From NCBI GenBank assembly GCA_050084985.1, contig JBITNC010000001.1:81654001-81718000 (forward strand): a DNA stretch of 64,000 nucleotides, given 5' to 3'. The notes under the pieces were generated by a model. That model ran no database searches. It was given only the letters and a program-made list of their open reading frames with translations, and was not told the origin of the DNA. Of the stretch, positions 44,173 through 56,560 are shown in pieces; position 1 is the first letter of the stretch; the number at the start of each line of letters is the position of its first letter. The position numbers and the translations under genes were made by a program. The stretch is from Nageia nagi. Taxonomy: Eukaryota > Pinophyta.

Positions 44173-45430
44173 AAAATTAGATGTTGGCATATGAGGCTTG
44201 GGCACTTGAATTTTTAGAGTTTGAAAACTCTTACAACAATGGTGAGAGGGCTTCCAAAAGTAGAAGATAGTAAAGATGTGTGTGAAGGGTGTGCACTAGG
44301 AAAGTAAGCAAGGGGAAAGTCTCTAAAATATGAAGCATGGAGAGTGCAAAACCCTCTATAATTGGTCCATACTAACATTTATGGGCCTATGAAAACTCAA
44401 AGTTTTGTTCAATCCTCTTACTTTATCACTTTCATTGATGATTTCACTAGAATGACTTGGTTGTATTTTATCAAAAATAAAGATGAAGCATTTACTTATT
44501 TTAAGGAATTCAAATTGTTTATTAAGAAGAAAAGTGGGCATAGTGTGAAGTGTTTGAGAATTAATAGAGCATGGGAATACTATAGCAATGAATTTTTTTA
44601 CTTTTGCAAGGAGAATGACATTAGGAGACACCTTACCTTTCCCTACACACCACAACAAAATGGTGTAGTGAAAAGGAAAAATAGAACTCTTATTGAAATG
44701 GAAAGAAGCATGATTCAAAGTAAGAAGTTTTACAACATTTATTAGGTTGAATAAATAAGGAAAGAGGTATACATTTTGAACTGGTCTCCTATAAAAAGCT
44801 TACATAAAATAACCCCCTATGAAGCTTGGTTCGAAAGAAAACCAACTATAGAACACTTGAGAGTGTTTGGGTGTCTTGCATATGTGCACATCAATGATGA
44901 AAAGAGGAAGAAGTTGGATGCAAAATCTAATAATTATGTGTTTATAATATATTGTGAGCATTCAAAATCCTACAAATTCTATAATCCCAAGAGTTACAAA
45001 ATAATTGTGTCAAGATATATAATTTTTGATGAAGGGGGGAGTAGAGTAATAAAAAAATACAAAAGAGTGTGCTTGAAGAAGAGATTTTGGATGAGAAAGA
45101 AATAGAAAAAGAGCATCCCAACCATGTTGTGAGATAGAAAATTAAGGAAAACCATCAAGTGTGAGTGCTCAAATCTCACCAAGACCATCTAACCCCACTA
45201 CACTACCAAAATTTGTAAGTGCACCAAGTTCACCCAATGCAAGATTATTGAATCAAGGAAATAAAGGCAAGAGATGGCTAAAGGATCATCCAAAAATTCA
45301 AATTATAGATGGAAACACGATGAGGAGAATCACAAGAATCTAGACCCTAGAAATTTAAAATTTAGTTGCAAGATTGGAGAACATTCAGACTTATGGAGAT
45401 GAAGATAATGGAGAGCCCAAAGGGTAAATG
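44173..45430 (+). pseudogene. Copia integrase, catalytic residues lost
   Basis: Pre-integrase: CWHMRLGHLN, CEGCALGK (zinc HHCC). Core: LVHTNIYGPM, with Asn in place of the first catalytic Asp; FIDDFTRMTWLYFIKNKDEAF; and QQNGVVKRKNRT, with Lys (AAA, 44671-44673) in place of Glu. C-terminal block: PYEAWFERKPTIEHLRVFGC. The open 44362-44745 and 44776-45105 stretches cover most of it. Confidence 0.9.
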
Positions 45431-45439
45431 GTAAACTAT

Positions 45440-46985
45440 GCACTTTGTTGTATTTCAAATTATGTTCCTATTTCAAATACTAATATTATTGAGCCATATT
45501 ATTATAAAGAAGCTTGTTCTAATGGTGTTTGGATGCAAGCTATGGAAGAGGGGATTGATGCTATTGAGAGGAATGACACTTAGGAACTTTATGATTTGCC
45601 CAAAGGTAAGAAAGTGGTTGATCCAAAATGGGTGTACAAAACAAAATGCAAGAGTGATGGAAGTGTTGAAAGATAAAAAGCAATACTAGTGGAAAAAGTA
45701 TTCACTTAGCAGTATGGAATGGATTTTGAAGAAACATTTGCACTAATTAGAAAACAAAAAACAATTATATTGGTACTTTCATTGGCTACAAGAAAAAGTT
45801 GGATAGTCTAACACATGGATGTAAAAAGTGAATTTTTAAATGGATACATCAATGAAGAGGTGTATGTAGCATAACCTCAAGGTTTTGAGGTTTCCAAAAA
45901 ATAAGACCATGTATACAAACTCAGAAAGGCACCATATGGGTTGAAACAAGCTCCAAGAGATTGGTATACAAGAATTGATGGATGCTTCAAAAGTGTGGGT
46001 TTTCAAAGAAGTGTAAGTGAACCTACCTTGTATTTCAATAAAAATGGTATTGATATTTTGATTGTTTTCTTGTATGTAGATGATTTTCTAACTTCATGGG
46101 AAGTAGTAACAAATTGAATGAGGATTGCAAAACTCAAATGATGGCTAAGTTTGAAATTAAGAATCTTGGTTTGATGAGCTAATTTCTTAGCTTGAAGGTG
46201 CATCAAACACAAGATGAAATTTTTATGTATCAATCCAAATATGTAAGAGATATGTTGAAAAAATTCAAAATGGAGAATTGTACACTTGTTGCAACACCTA
46301 TAGCTCATGCAGAACACCTTTACAAGGAAGATGGAGAACCAAAAGTGAATAAGAAACAATATAGAAGCATTGTTGGAAGTATTATATATCTCACAAATAC
46401 AAGACCAAATTTACAATTTAGTGTATCTTTGGTTGCAAGATACATGAGTGATCCATCAATTGTACACCTCAAGGAAGTGAAGAGAATACTTAGATATGTG
46501 AAGGGAACAATAAAGTATGGAATACATTATACATGTAGTTCCAAGCTCTAACTCACAAGTTTCCATGATAGTGATTGGGATAGTGATTTGGATGATAGAA
46601 AGCATACAAGTGGGAAATGCATCTCTTTTGCATCAGATTTGATATCATGGAGCACTAGAAAATAATATATTGTAGCTCTTTGAAGTACTAAAGTTGAATA
46701 TGTAGTAGTAACAAGTGCATCAACATAAGCACTATCATTGAGGAAGGTGTTTAAGGAGATTAGATATGATTAAACTCAATAAAAAATAATTTTTTATGAC
46801 AGGCAAAGTGCCATCAAGTTGGCATAAAAACCAATCCATCATTCTATAATAAAGCATTTTGATTTGAAGACTTATTTCATCTAAGACTTGGTAGAGAATG
46901 GGATATTAAAATTGAGTTATTATCCAATACAAGATCAAGTGGTGGATATATTCATAAAATCAATGAAAAAATATCAATTTGTGTT
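45440..46985 (+). pseudogene. Copia RT and RNase H
   Basis: RT blocks: VDPKWVYKTKCKSDGSVE, MDVKSEFLNGYINEEVYV, YKLRKAPYGLKQAPRDWY, ILIVFLYVDDF (YVDD box intact near 46070-46085). The open 46192-46551 frame has YQSKYVRDMLKKFKMENC and YRSIVGSIIYLTNTRPNLQ. RNase H: HDSDWDSDLDDRKHTSG, ISWSTRKX, STKVEYVVVTSA and DLKTYFI. Stops and a frameshift near 46110 break the protein. Confidence 0.9.
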
Positions 46986-47019
46986 GTTAAGAGACATGAT
47001 TGTTGGTCCTCTTATCAGT

Positions 47020-47489
47020 AAGGGGAGTATGAAGATATGGAATACCTCAAGACAAGTTGAAACATCAAAATTGTGTAAAATTTTTGTTCTCTATTTTGAG
47101 TGTTTTCTCTTTGTTTGCAAATTAGTATGCTACAGATCGATTAGTATTGCTTATGATTAGCCCACCAATTAGTTCCAACCAACCATCCAATTAGCTAGTA
47201 GCATTTCCTATGTGTGTCATTTTTAGTGTCCTATCATTTTGTTTCATCTTATTGGTTTGTTCCAACTTGTAAGATAAAGGCTAAAGGTTTTATATGACCT
47301 TTATTATTTATTGTGATGTAATTCCAAGTTGTAATATGGTGTGTATGTGTGAAATTCATTCTCAATAAAGATTTGTATGTTGTGTAAATTTTTAAAGTTC
47401 CATTGTTGAGTGTGTTTCACAATTTGAGTTGCAAAGTTGAATTATTTTGGAATTCACTTAATTAAAATTCGGTAAGTGTTATTCTTTCA
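47020..47489 (+). repeat. Polypurine tract and 3' LTR of copia
   Basis: AAGGGGAG at 47020-47027, LTR start TGAAGATATGG at 47030, end TTCTTTCA at 47489 (460 bp). Confidence 0.85.
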
Positions 47490-48700
47490 TAATCACACTC
47501 TAAATATAGGGTAATATTTTTCCATTCTTTATTATTTCATCCCTCTCAAATAAACTCTTTCTTAATTCTCATTTCTTGCTTCCCTTCATTCTATTGTAAA
47601 TATTAAAAAAAGGTGTTTTTTTTATACTTAGTCAATTTTATCAACATTTGGTTAAGTTTACGGATGTCTAGATGTTGTCAATGTATATAGATCTTAAACA
47701 TTTTGTTTGGTAACTTAACCACTATTTGTTCAAAAGCATTTGTTAATAAGACACTGTCAATATGTCTAAATCATGTTTGGGAAGTAATGTAGCATGTTTG
47801 GGAAATGGAACAACATGTAAGGAAAGTAAATGTTTAAGTCTAGATTTGGGTATTATAAGATTCTAAATCTTTTTGAGGAATATTGTAAATATGAGTCACT
47901 ATCAAGTCAAACTTACCAGTAGGTAATGTCTTAAATCTCATGGATTTCTAGAGAAAGAATTCTATTGTATGCCAAAAATCAATAGGTAATGTTTTAAAAC
48001 CTATGGATTTCCAAAGAAGGAGTTATATAGTATGCCCAGAATTAGTGGTTGATATTTTAGATAGCTATGCTACAGATCCGATTGATTTTTAGTGATTATG
48101 TCACACATTTTATCAAAAATTAACGAGTGTTAAGATAATTCATTAGTGGGTACTATATAGCAAGCAATTAGTGGGGGATATTTTTGAAAGCTTATCACCT
48201 AGATCCTACTAATTTTGAGTGATGACATCACACTTTTAACCAAAAAATTGGTAGGTGGTAAAGCAAAGTCCTAGAGAGAAATAAACCCTACCAAGAGCAA
48301 ATAAAACATGCTATATAGATAAAGGTATAGTGAGCTAAAGGGAATAACTAGGTCCACTAAATCATAAGTTTTTAACCCTTGGGGCTTTATTAATGTGTTA
48401 AACATGACTCATTTCCACATGACACTAGCAATTCTTCCTTAGGTTTTGATGATATACTTTTCATTGCCCTCACAATTCCCTACAACCTAAAACTATAATG
48501 ATTACCATAAATAATTATAAAAAGTTAGATGGTTGCTAATAAAGCATAAAGATAAATTATGCCAATCAAGTCAGTGGAACATACCTTGAAAATCAATTAC
48601 AATGGAAATAGGGTACAGTCAATGATAGATTAGAGAGATTACAATTGATAAAGTATAATAGTTCAAAATTTGTAAAATTCTAAACTTTGATGCTAATTGA
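47490..48700. repeat. Non-coding stretch with two degenerate duplications
   Basis: No ORF. Two units near 47920 and 47983 share ATAGGTAATGT...TGGATTTC and a TAGTATGCC block (period ~63). Two others near 48065 and 48195 share a GAT-CTATTGATTTT-GTGAT block followed by TCACAC (period ~130). It might continue the LTR that starts at 41967. Confidence 0.5.
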
Positions 48701-49763
48701 TCTTAGTTACTATGCAATCTAGCATAGTTGTGATTAGAGATTGTACAATTGTAAATAGTTTCTTCTTTCCTTATTCAATAGAATAATTAAAGGCAATAAT
48801 GGTGGACAACCACCTAATTGTAAAGTTGTACATATAAATAGTGCTTTCATGTCTACATATAAAGAGGTCCAAAAGGTCGAACATTCTAACAAATTTGTGT
48901 AATGTACGAAATGCTTTCATGTGTGATAATACAATGCAATGATGCTTTGCCATTCATAGTTCATGGTTGTTTATTATATGTTGTAAATATTATGCATGAA
49001 GTATTGTCTTAAGTTATGCCTATGTATTATGATTGTGAGACCCTAGGAATAAGATAGTCTTCTATTCCTATTCTTAGCTATGGATTGTTGCTTGTATGGT
49101 GATGCCCAAGTGAGTTAGTTTTAGTTTACTATCTATATTTTGCTTATTTATATTTTTCATGTTCTCTTATCTCTTTATCTCTTTCTGGTTTCTTTTAACC
49201 TTTACCATAGAATAGAAATTGACCTCTAATTTGGAGATTGAGTAGAAAACCCCAACGATATCACTATACCACCACTTTTTTCTCTTTCAAGGACCCTAAT
49301 ATTGTGAGCAATAGAGAATGTTACCAGACCAAACACTTGACATTACATTATACCAATCAACAGTATTTGCTCTATTTTTGGTACACTTGGTGGGATCCGA
49401 ACACAATTCCATATTTTATGGGCATGATCAAGCCAAATAGCTACATCTAGTAAGCTATTACTTGGTGATTTATAGATTATAGGGTTTATTTAAACTTATT
49501 GGTGACTATGATAATCAATATTTCAAACCCTAGCACCTTCAGAATATAGATTTACTAGTAGTACCAAAACTTCATCAAGATAGCCTAGATTTTAAGAGTT
49601 GTCAATTCCTCAAAGAAGGACTAGTTGAAAGATTTTTTGGACCTTATCTCCTTGGGTTGTTTTAAGAGTTGTACCATTAACAGTTGTATTTGAATCCATT
49701 TAGTAAAATCCTTCACCTAATACTTATGGTCCAAACATGGCTCAACCTGCTCCTGTAAATTTT
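48701..49763 (+). repeat. LTR-like sequence with TATA box and possible primer site
   Basis: TATAAATA at 48833-48840 follows a GGTGG...CCACC inverted pair. At 49388-49402 TGGTGGGATCCGAAC could be a primer site. A start at 49738 opens MAQPAPVNFRSVEPFEK, perhaps a gag start. The element is otherwise lost; boundaries are uncertain. Confidence 0.35.
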
Positions 49764-50334
49764 AGGAGTGTTGAACCATTTGAAAAGACATAGTGGTTAT
49801 TTTATTTAAAGGTTGTTACCATGTTTTTTTCTTTAAAAAGTAAATAAGTGGGATTTTCTTTTGTTATTCTCTCTTTAGTTAGATGTAAGAGTGGAAAATT
49901 TTATATACAAATTGTATTATGTATATTAAGATATTTTAAGGAGACTAGTCAAATATTTTTCCTTATATCTATAGATAGAATTTAATGAATTTATTTTGAC
50001 ATTAAATTTATTAAATTCTTAATATGATATTTATTATAATGTTTGATAAAGCTTCATATAATTAATTATTGTTAGAAGTGTTGTACCATTTGAAGAGACA
50101 TAGTGGTTATTTATTTAAAGATTGGTACCATATTTTTTTCTTTAAAAAGTAAAGGAGTGGAATTTTATTTTATTATTCTCCCTTTATTTAGATGTAGAGG
50201 TGGAAAATTTCATGTACAAATTTTATTATGATATATTAAGGAGACTAGTCAAATATTTCTCCTTATGCTTTTAGCTAGAATTTAATGAATTTATTTTGAT
50301 ATAAAATTTATTAAAGTCTTAATATGATATTTAT
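49764..50334 (+). repeat. Tandem duplication, period about 310 bp
   Basis: Copy one 49764-50035 and copy two 50074-50334. Shared landmarks: GACATAGTGGTTAT, TTTTTTTCTTTAAAAAGTAAA, AAGGAGACTAGTCAAATATTT, AATTTAATGAATTTATTTTGA, CTTAATATGATATTTAT. About 88 percent identical by eye. A 38 bp spacer separates them. Confidence 0.9.
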
Positions 50335-52448
50335 CATCTTCATGAAGAATGTTTTCAAATTCATGTGAAAGTAAGGAAAGATGAATTAATAAAAATATGT
50401 TTTCTTGTTATTATCTAAGTTTGTCAATTAAACTAATTAGTATATAATGAGGTGATAAGTATGTTTAATATTTTTAATAAGTAATTTAAGAACTCTTTAG
50501 AATCTTGTATTAAATAAACTATGGTTTTGAGATTATGATATTGGTATAATATTTAGTAAAATAATTCATATGGTACCAATTACATAAATTAATTATTAAG
50601 GTATCCAAAACTTTATTATTATTTAAAATGGATTAATTATAGGGTAAATAAATAATGGATTAATATACATTGACCAAGGAAAGGAGATAATTTCTCTTGA
50701 GGTCTATAATTAAATTCATTTGCATATTGGTAAAGTTTTAAAAGGGTTATCCTGATTCTCCTCCCTCCTAGTACTCAATCCACCACCAAGCTCCAAGGGG
50801 ATGTTCGATGCTTGCTGCATGAAGATTGATGGAGATGTTTAATGGTTGATACAACGGTCAAAACCATATAACATGAAAAAATTTGAATTACAAATTCATT
50901 GGATATGAAATAGTATGATTTGTCAAAAAGATCCCATTAGTGATTAAATGAGTTGTATTATATTTGAATTACCTTTGTATAATGCATGATCTCTAATTGT
51001 AATAAATTATAGAAGCTTCGAAGTTTATGTAAGTAAATTTCATTCATATGTTTCATAGATGGATTATATTAGGTATTACTATAGATTACTTTTTATTTAT
51101 ATAATTTTTAAAAAAATATTATTATTATGATTTAATGAGCTTTTTTTTAATTATGGTTATCAAATACTACAATTAGCATTGATTATATGGATTACTAGGA
51201 GTAAGAATTACTATTTCTTTCATGAAAATAATTAATGGGTAATACAAATTGATGAAGTAAATGATTTTAACAAAATTAAGGTTCCAAAAGATAATTTAGG
51301 AGCATTTGGGATATTTTAGGGACTCTTGGGATCAAATTTGATATCAATGGGACTCCATGAGATAAATGGAATTATTCAAGACTCTTTTTGGATGAATGTA
51401 AAAAAAATAATGAAGAACCTTTGCCAAGTAAACCTACCTTGCTATACAATAAACAAAAAGAATATTCTTTATGTGAGGACCATGTAGAGCCTCATTACTT
51501 TTGTAGCAATAGTGGCTAGATCTTTCCTCACAACTTGTTACTTTATGTATTCAAAAGATCTTTTAAAAATTGGATCTGTATACATGATACAATATGTATA
51601 GGATAAATAAGAAAACATGTGACTTCCTATGTAAGCCTATAATCAAAAATTTTGACAAAAATGAATGGTGTTAAACCTTAGAACTTGTCTTGTACCACTT
51701 CACTATTGAAAATATTAGTTTAAGGTCAGTAAGACATAGGTGGTTCTTTTTGTCAACACATTTAAAAATATATTAGACTAAAAAACCACTCAAAGATATT
51801 ATTTAATATCTATGACTCCCCAAGTTATGGCAATGGAAATATCAAACCATATGGTTGGACTAGCTAATAGTTATGGGCAGGTTAGTACTCATATCCCCTA
51901 ACAGATGAGTTAGGTGGGGATAGCAATTAGAAAAACTACTATTATTAAGAGAGGATAACTAGTAGTCATACCACTTGTAGTTAGCAGATAGGGGTATGAT
52001 GATTATTTCATAAATGATGCTACCCACTCATATGGATGTTTTCCTAAGATAAACTATCTACTTCTATGAGATGGAGAGTTATCATTAGGTGGTGATGTTA
52101 GAAGTGTGATCTCTCAAGTGGTATGGGCCTTGAGTAGAAAACCACTACACTATGACTAAAAGGCCTATTACACATGGGATGTGGAATATGAATAGTGAGG
52201 TTACTTTTGAGGCATCTTCTCAATATGATGAGTGTTCAAGAGTGAACACAAAAAAGTTGATTAAGGTTGGTTACCCCAAGTTCTTGACCAATCTTGCCAT
52301 GTGAGTGTTGAACTAGCTAGCAACATTACCAAGGTCATGCAAGATCACTTGGTTCATTCTTAAAATATCAAGTGTTAAACCAAATAAAAAATATATATAT
52401 ATTTGAATTTTAGAGTTTTAGTTGATAGAAATAAATGGTTATGTTACA
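50335..52448 (+). repeat. Non-coding, probably including the 5' LTR of the last element
   Basis: No coding signal. The end GTTACA at 52448 followed by a primer site implies that an LTR ends here, but without the 3' LTR in the window its start cannot be placed. Confidence 0.5.
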
Positions 52449-52449
52449 T

Positions 52450-52461
52450 TGGTATCAAAGC
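52450..52461 (+). other. Primer binding site, initiator tRNA-Met type
   Basis: TGGTATCAAAGC, one transition from TGGTATCAGAGC, directly after an LTR end TTACA. Confidence 0.8.
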
Positions 52462-52536
52462 AACAAGTTCAAACTCTTCAGCCTATGGTCCATGAATCTT
52501 TTGTTGTAAAAGTTTAGGAAGTCTAGATTGAGTATG

Positions 52537-53526
52537 CATGAGCCTAATAACAATACCATTTGGTTGACTCAAATTATGGCAATACCAATATGTATAACTA
52601 GAGCTTTAGACAACCTATGATAAGGTGCCATGAATAGCCTTCCTATGAATGCTAATTCCAGTACAAACCAAAGAAATGGTAGGCGTTGAAATACAAATAT
52701 TAGGGGCAAAAATGTAGATATTAGAGGGTAAAATGCTAAAAGAGGAATAATGAGGAATGCCAATTGATAAGTTCCTACAAATAATACTAAAAGTTCTTCT
52801 AGCCATTCCAATCAGAACAATGGAGGAGACGAAGCCATCATGAGACTCCAAGAGTAGGTAGTAGAGTAGCAAGAATTGAAAAACAACCTGTTAAGTTAAA
52901 GAGTTTATCCTCTAAGATAATAATTTAATCTATTCCTTATAGATCAAGTAAGATTGGGTGTACTGAACAACCAAATTCAAGCAAGGATCAAACAAGAACT
53001 TACATCTAATCTAAAGAAAGCACAAATACCCAAATTTAATGGAAAGTATGAAGGTGAGCACATTGAATTATGATTAAAGGAGGACAAGACTTATTTCTTG
53101 ACAAAAAATCTATTGCCAAAAATCAAAACCATATGGGATACCTAAAAATCTCAAGATATTACTCTTGAATGATGGAATGCCTATAAAGTTGAGCATAGAA
53201 ACTAGTATTTGAAGTGGTAAGAATTTATGGAAGCATTCTGGAAGAGATTTATCTCTCAGGTCTATTTCAATAAGAAATATGAGGAATATTATACACTTCA
53301 ACAAGGTTTTATGAGTGTGCTAATTTATCACTAGAAGTTCATCAAACTTCTTAAGTATGTTCCAAATGATAAAAATCAATTGAAGGTTAATACATTAGAA
53401 TAAGATCAAGATTATGGTCAATGTCCTAGACCTTAAGACATTGGAATAAGCTTATGATCTAGCTAAAAGTAACTTGGGCATAACCAAAACCCTCATTAAT
53501 TATGTTCCAGATGAAAAAGATAAGGA
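52537..53526 (+). pseudogene. gag, 5' part
   Basis: A start near 52537 opens MHEPNNNTIWLTQIMAIP. An Asn/Arg-rich region follows, then IQARIKQELTSNLKKAQIPK, WNAYKVEHRN and FMEAFWKRFISQVYFNKKYE with YYTLQQGFMSVLIY, the Ty3/gypsy capsid region. Stops interrupt it, and the insertion cuts it after a DEKDKEP segment. Confidence 0.75.
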
Positions 53527-53531
53527 ACCAT

Positions 53532-54457
53532 TATTAACACATAAAAATGAATTTATGTTTTTAAATCAATAAAGTTAATGAAAACATGCTTGGTCTAAAT
53601 ATATGTCTTGAATGTCTTAATGTGATAATATCAATGTTTGTCTTGAATGTGAATTTTATAATGATTATCTTGAATATTGCATGAATTATCTTGTTTATTG
53701 GTGTGGTTATCTTGAATGTTGTGAATTATCCTTATTTATATAGATGCATGCCGACCCATGGGTTGTATTATCTATTATCTATATAAATAAGGGATCTAAT
53801 AGTAAGTCCGATATCAAGGATACACTTGATCCCACATATGGTCTTGATAATGGCAATCATATTGTAAGGTGTCTCTTGACACCGCCTATCAAGCTGGATT
53901 TTGTGTATCCCCTTCTTGCGAGCATTCTGAAGAATTGAGAGACTTATCTGGGTATCATACTACAATTATCTCAAGATTTAAGTGGAGGTGTAGGCTCATT
54001 GGAGATAGATCATAGCCTATCAAAGGCCACCGATGCTCCTCTGTGGACAAATACAGACCATCGACATTCCTATCCAGTGCAACGAACATCGCCCATGGTC
54101 TTCTACTATGAATTTTTAGCTTCATGATTTCAGGTGTGGACAGCATTGGATCCCAGGACTTCATCAATAGCTTCATCTCGAGCATGCTCCATGAGGTGCG
54201 TACATAACTTCTATCTTGATAGGTGGTGTCATCTTATGCCTGACTATGTATACATATGTCTTAATATATTGTATAGTCTAAGTTTTGCAAATAATTTCAA
54301 GTTTTATCATTTGTTAAAATACTTGTTCTATTTCTGCAATTGATTATCTCTTTCATTATTTTGTATAAATTGCTATCCGTAGCTCGAATACAAATATATT
54401 GGGTTTGTAGATATTTACCTACTTATTTATTTGCATGCTCAATTTTATTTGTAAACA
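53532..54457 (+). repeat. 5' LTR
   Basis: Starts TATTAACACATAAAAATG (TG mutated to TA) and ends TTATTTGTAAACA. Nearly collinear with 60579-61501. TATA-like TATAAATAA lies at 53782-53790; in the 3' LTR the equivalent is TATATAAAAA at 60827-60836. Confidence 0.93.
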
Positions 54458-54459
54458 TT

Positions 54460-54476
54460 TGGTGAACCCGATGTGA
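54460..54476 (+). other. Primer binding site
   Basis: TGGTGAACCCGATGTGA two bases after the LTR end. It would pair with a tRNA whose 3' end reads GGGTTCACCA; I do not assign the amino acid. A decayed version is at 5125-5141. Confidence 0.75.
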
Positions 54477-54479
54477 AAC

Positions 54480-55211
54480 ATGTTGGCTAATTTGAAAATG
54501 AACAAAGATATAGATGAATTTTCATATTATTCTTCATTAGTTCAATCATCACCTAAGAGGAAAAGAAAAACATGGAAAGGAGCAGAGCCAACTAGGAAAA
54601 GTGCTAGACTAAATAAAGAGAGTGCTCCTTGGATTATTGAAGATAAACTTCTAGATGAGGAATCCTATCATGGTGATTCCAAAGACAACGATAGTTCCGA
54701 TGGTGAAACCCTAGAAAATATCAACCAAATGTTTAAAAAGGATTTGTCAATAACCCTATACCGACCTAATAGATTCAATAGCTGGAACCTTACTAAAGAA
54801 AAACTTAGGTTAGTGCAACAGTTTATGAAAGATTTTGGGATATTCTACAAATTTGCTACAAACACTAGCATAGCATACTCTTTCCACTACCTATGGAAAT
54901 TCAAAACTACAAACAATCTCACATCAATCATTAGAGCATCTTTCATCAAATCAACTTTGACTATTATAGAAGATCATGATAAATTTTATGTGCCATGCTT
55001 TAACCAACGAATTTCCACTCCTAAGGATATCAAATCAAATATTTGTGGATCTATGTCATCTCTAACCCTTGTTGAACATTTTAGAAATCATGAGACAATA
55101 ATACAAGAAGAAGTGAGCAATGAGTATTCAGATGAAGAGGAAGTGGTACATTTTGATGAAGAATCAAATGATGAATCAGAGATAGAGCTTGAAATGGACC
55201 CTATAGCATAG
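54480..55211 (+). CDS. Upstream ORF of Tat-type element, 243 codons, open
   Basis: Starts 3 bases after the primer site with MLANLKMNKDIDEFSYYSSL. It carries a basic stretch KRKRKTWKG with nuclear-localisation character, TRKSARLNKES, an acidic part DSKDNDSSDGET and an acidic C-terminus EYSDEEEVVHFDEESNDESE. No domain is recognised. Ogre-type Tat elements are known to carry an additional ORF before gag, and position fits that. Homologous remnants occur at 19120-19270 on the minus strand. It is the longest open frame in the window, in contrast to the broken gag beside it. Confidence 0.7.
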   Translation: MLANLKMNKDIDEFSYYSSLVQSSPKRKRKTWKGAEPTRKSARLNKESAPWIIEDKLLDEESYHGDSKDNDSSDGETLENINQMFKKDLSITLYRPNRFNSWNLTKEKLRLVQQFMKDFGIFYKFATNTSIAYSFHYLWKFKTTNNLTSIIRASFIKSTLTIIEDHDKFYVPCFNQRISTPKDIKSNICGSMSSLTLVEHFRNHETIIQEEVSNEYSDEEEVVHFDEESNDESEIELEMDPIA

Positions 55212-56560
55212 AGACTGGTTGATGCTTACCCCTATTGGTCAGATCAAGAAAAAGAGATTAAAGAAGCAGAAGTAAGAAGGGTTATTAGCATGGGATCTTA
55301 TCAAAAATTGTAATCATGTATAAAAGAGATCATCATAAGAGAATTAGAGATGTAGCTAGTACAAGAATGGAGGGAACAAAATTTAAGATTCACCCCAGGA
55401 CCATCAAACCATGAGAAAGAAGAAGAGAAAGAAGGGTGTAAAACTCCAAAAGAGAAGTCAGATCAGGATGACATAGGCAAACATAGGCAAAAAGAGATAG
55501 CAGAACAAAGAATGGCACAACTTCAAGCAATGGTTGAGTAGCTCAAAAAGTTAACATTGTTACATGACAAAAAAGCAAATAAATATTTAATAGAAAATCA
55601 TCCTCTTTGCATAAGAATTAGAAGAAGAACATGGGAAGGTGAAGACATCAAATTCAGCAAGTATGATGGTATAAGTGATCCAAGGATGCACATCATGATT
55701 TTTGAGGAGGTAGCTTGTAGTCACCTTCATGATGTAGATATGTTGGCTAGGTTATTTCAGCTCAGTCTAGGAGAAGAAGCTTTAGAATGGTTCTATGACC
55801 TAAAGGACCAAAGTATCACCAGCTATGGATAATTAAAATAGGAGTTCTTGGATCGGTATCAGCATAGTATAAAGAAAAAACCTACCATCATGGATTTAGC
55901 TAGAATGAGACAAGGGAAGAACCAATCATTTGAAGAGTTTGTGGCAGCTTGGAAGAAAGTGGTGCCATACATAGAGTTAAGTGAAAAGGAGTTGAAGCAG
56001 ATGTTGATAAAGTCACTAAGGGATGAGGTGATGCTTGAATTTTTCAATTATCTAGAACAACCCCTTATAGAAATGATCCTATCCATGATCTAAAAAGAGA
56101 CACTTGATGAAAATTGGTTTATGGGGGCATAAGAAAGATGAAAAACCAATACCAACCAAAATGATAGCTATAGTAGCAGCAACCAAAGAGTTGCAAGGAC
56201 CCACCAAACAAAGGACCCCTAAAGCATATACCAAAGTTATCAAAGATCATGATGAGTTGTTACATTCATTGGTGCAAAGAGGTTTGATCTAGTTACCACT
56301 GGTGAATCAAAGAAACATAAGAACTACAGGAGGATTTTCTAGATATCATAGGGGTCATGGCCATAAAACATGTGAATGTCAAAAATTCAGAGATGTTATT
56401 CAAGATTTAGTAGATAAGAAGGCTATCTCATTTAACAAACTAGAAGAAAAAAGAAAGGCTCCAGTGCACACAGATAACGAAAAGTTGGGGATATATAAGA
56501 ACCTAATGCCACAGCATAGTACCAAAATACTATTTACCTAGGAACACATGATAAAGGAAA
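55212..56560 (+). pseudogene. gag of the non-autonomous element
   Basis: Open pieces at 55557-55832, 55848-56093, 56104-56292 and 56302-56541 in close succession. Blocks: FSKYDGISDPRMHIMIFEE, MLARLFQLSLGEEALEWFY, EFLDRYQHSIKKKPTIMDLA, RMRQGKNQSFEEFVAAWKK, and the terminal RYHRGHGHKTCECQKFRDVI. This is the Tat-type capsid plus half zinc-knuckle. Only a few stops break it, so it decayed recently compared with its neighbours. Confidence 0.85.

Larger units (their letters stand above)
42247..47489 (+). mobile_element. Copia retrotransposon with both LTRs
   Basis: 5.24 kb: 5' LTR, initiator tRNA-Met primer site, gag with zinc knuckle, protease, integrase, RT, RNase H, polypurine tract and 3' LTR. 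It is structurally complete but carries many stops and mutated catalytic residues. The two LTRs are similar along their length with frequent differences (roughly 15 percent by eye), so the insertion is old. Confidence 0.9.

Noticed and set aside
44356-44718. Minus-strand 120-codon ORF
   Set aside because: Antisense to the copia integrase core; no independent signal.
42242-47494. Target-site duplication for the copia element at 42247-47489
   Set aside because: The flanking bases (ATTTT and TAATC) do not match and the outer LTR bases are eroded, so no duplication is claimed.
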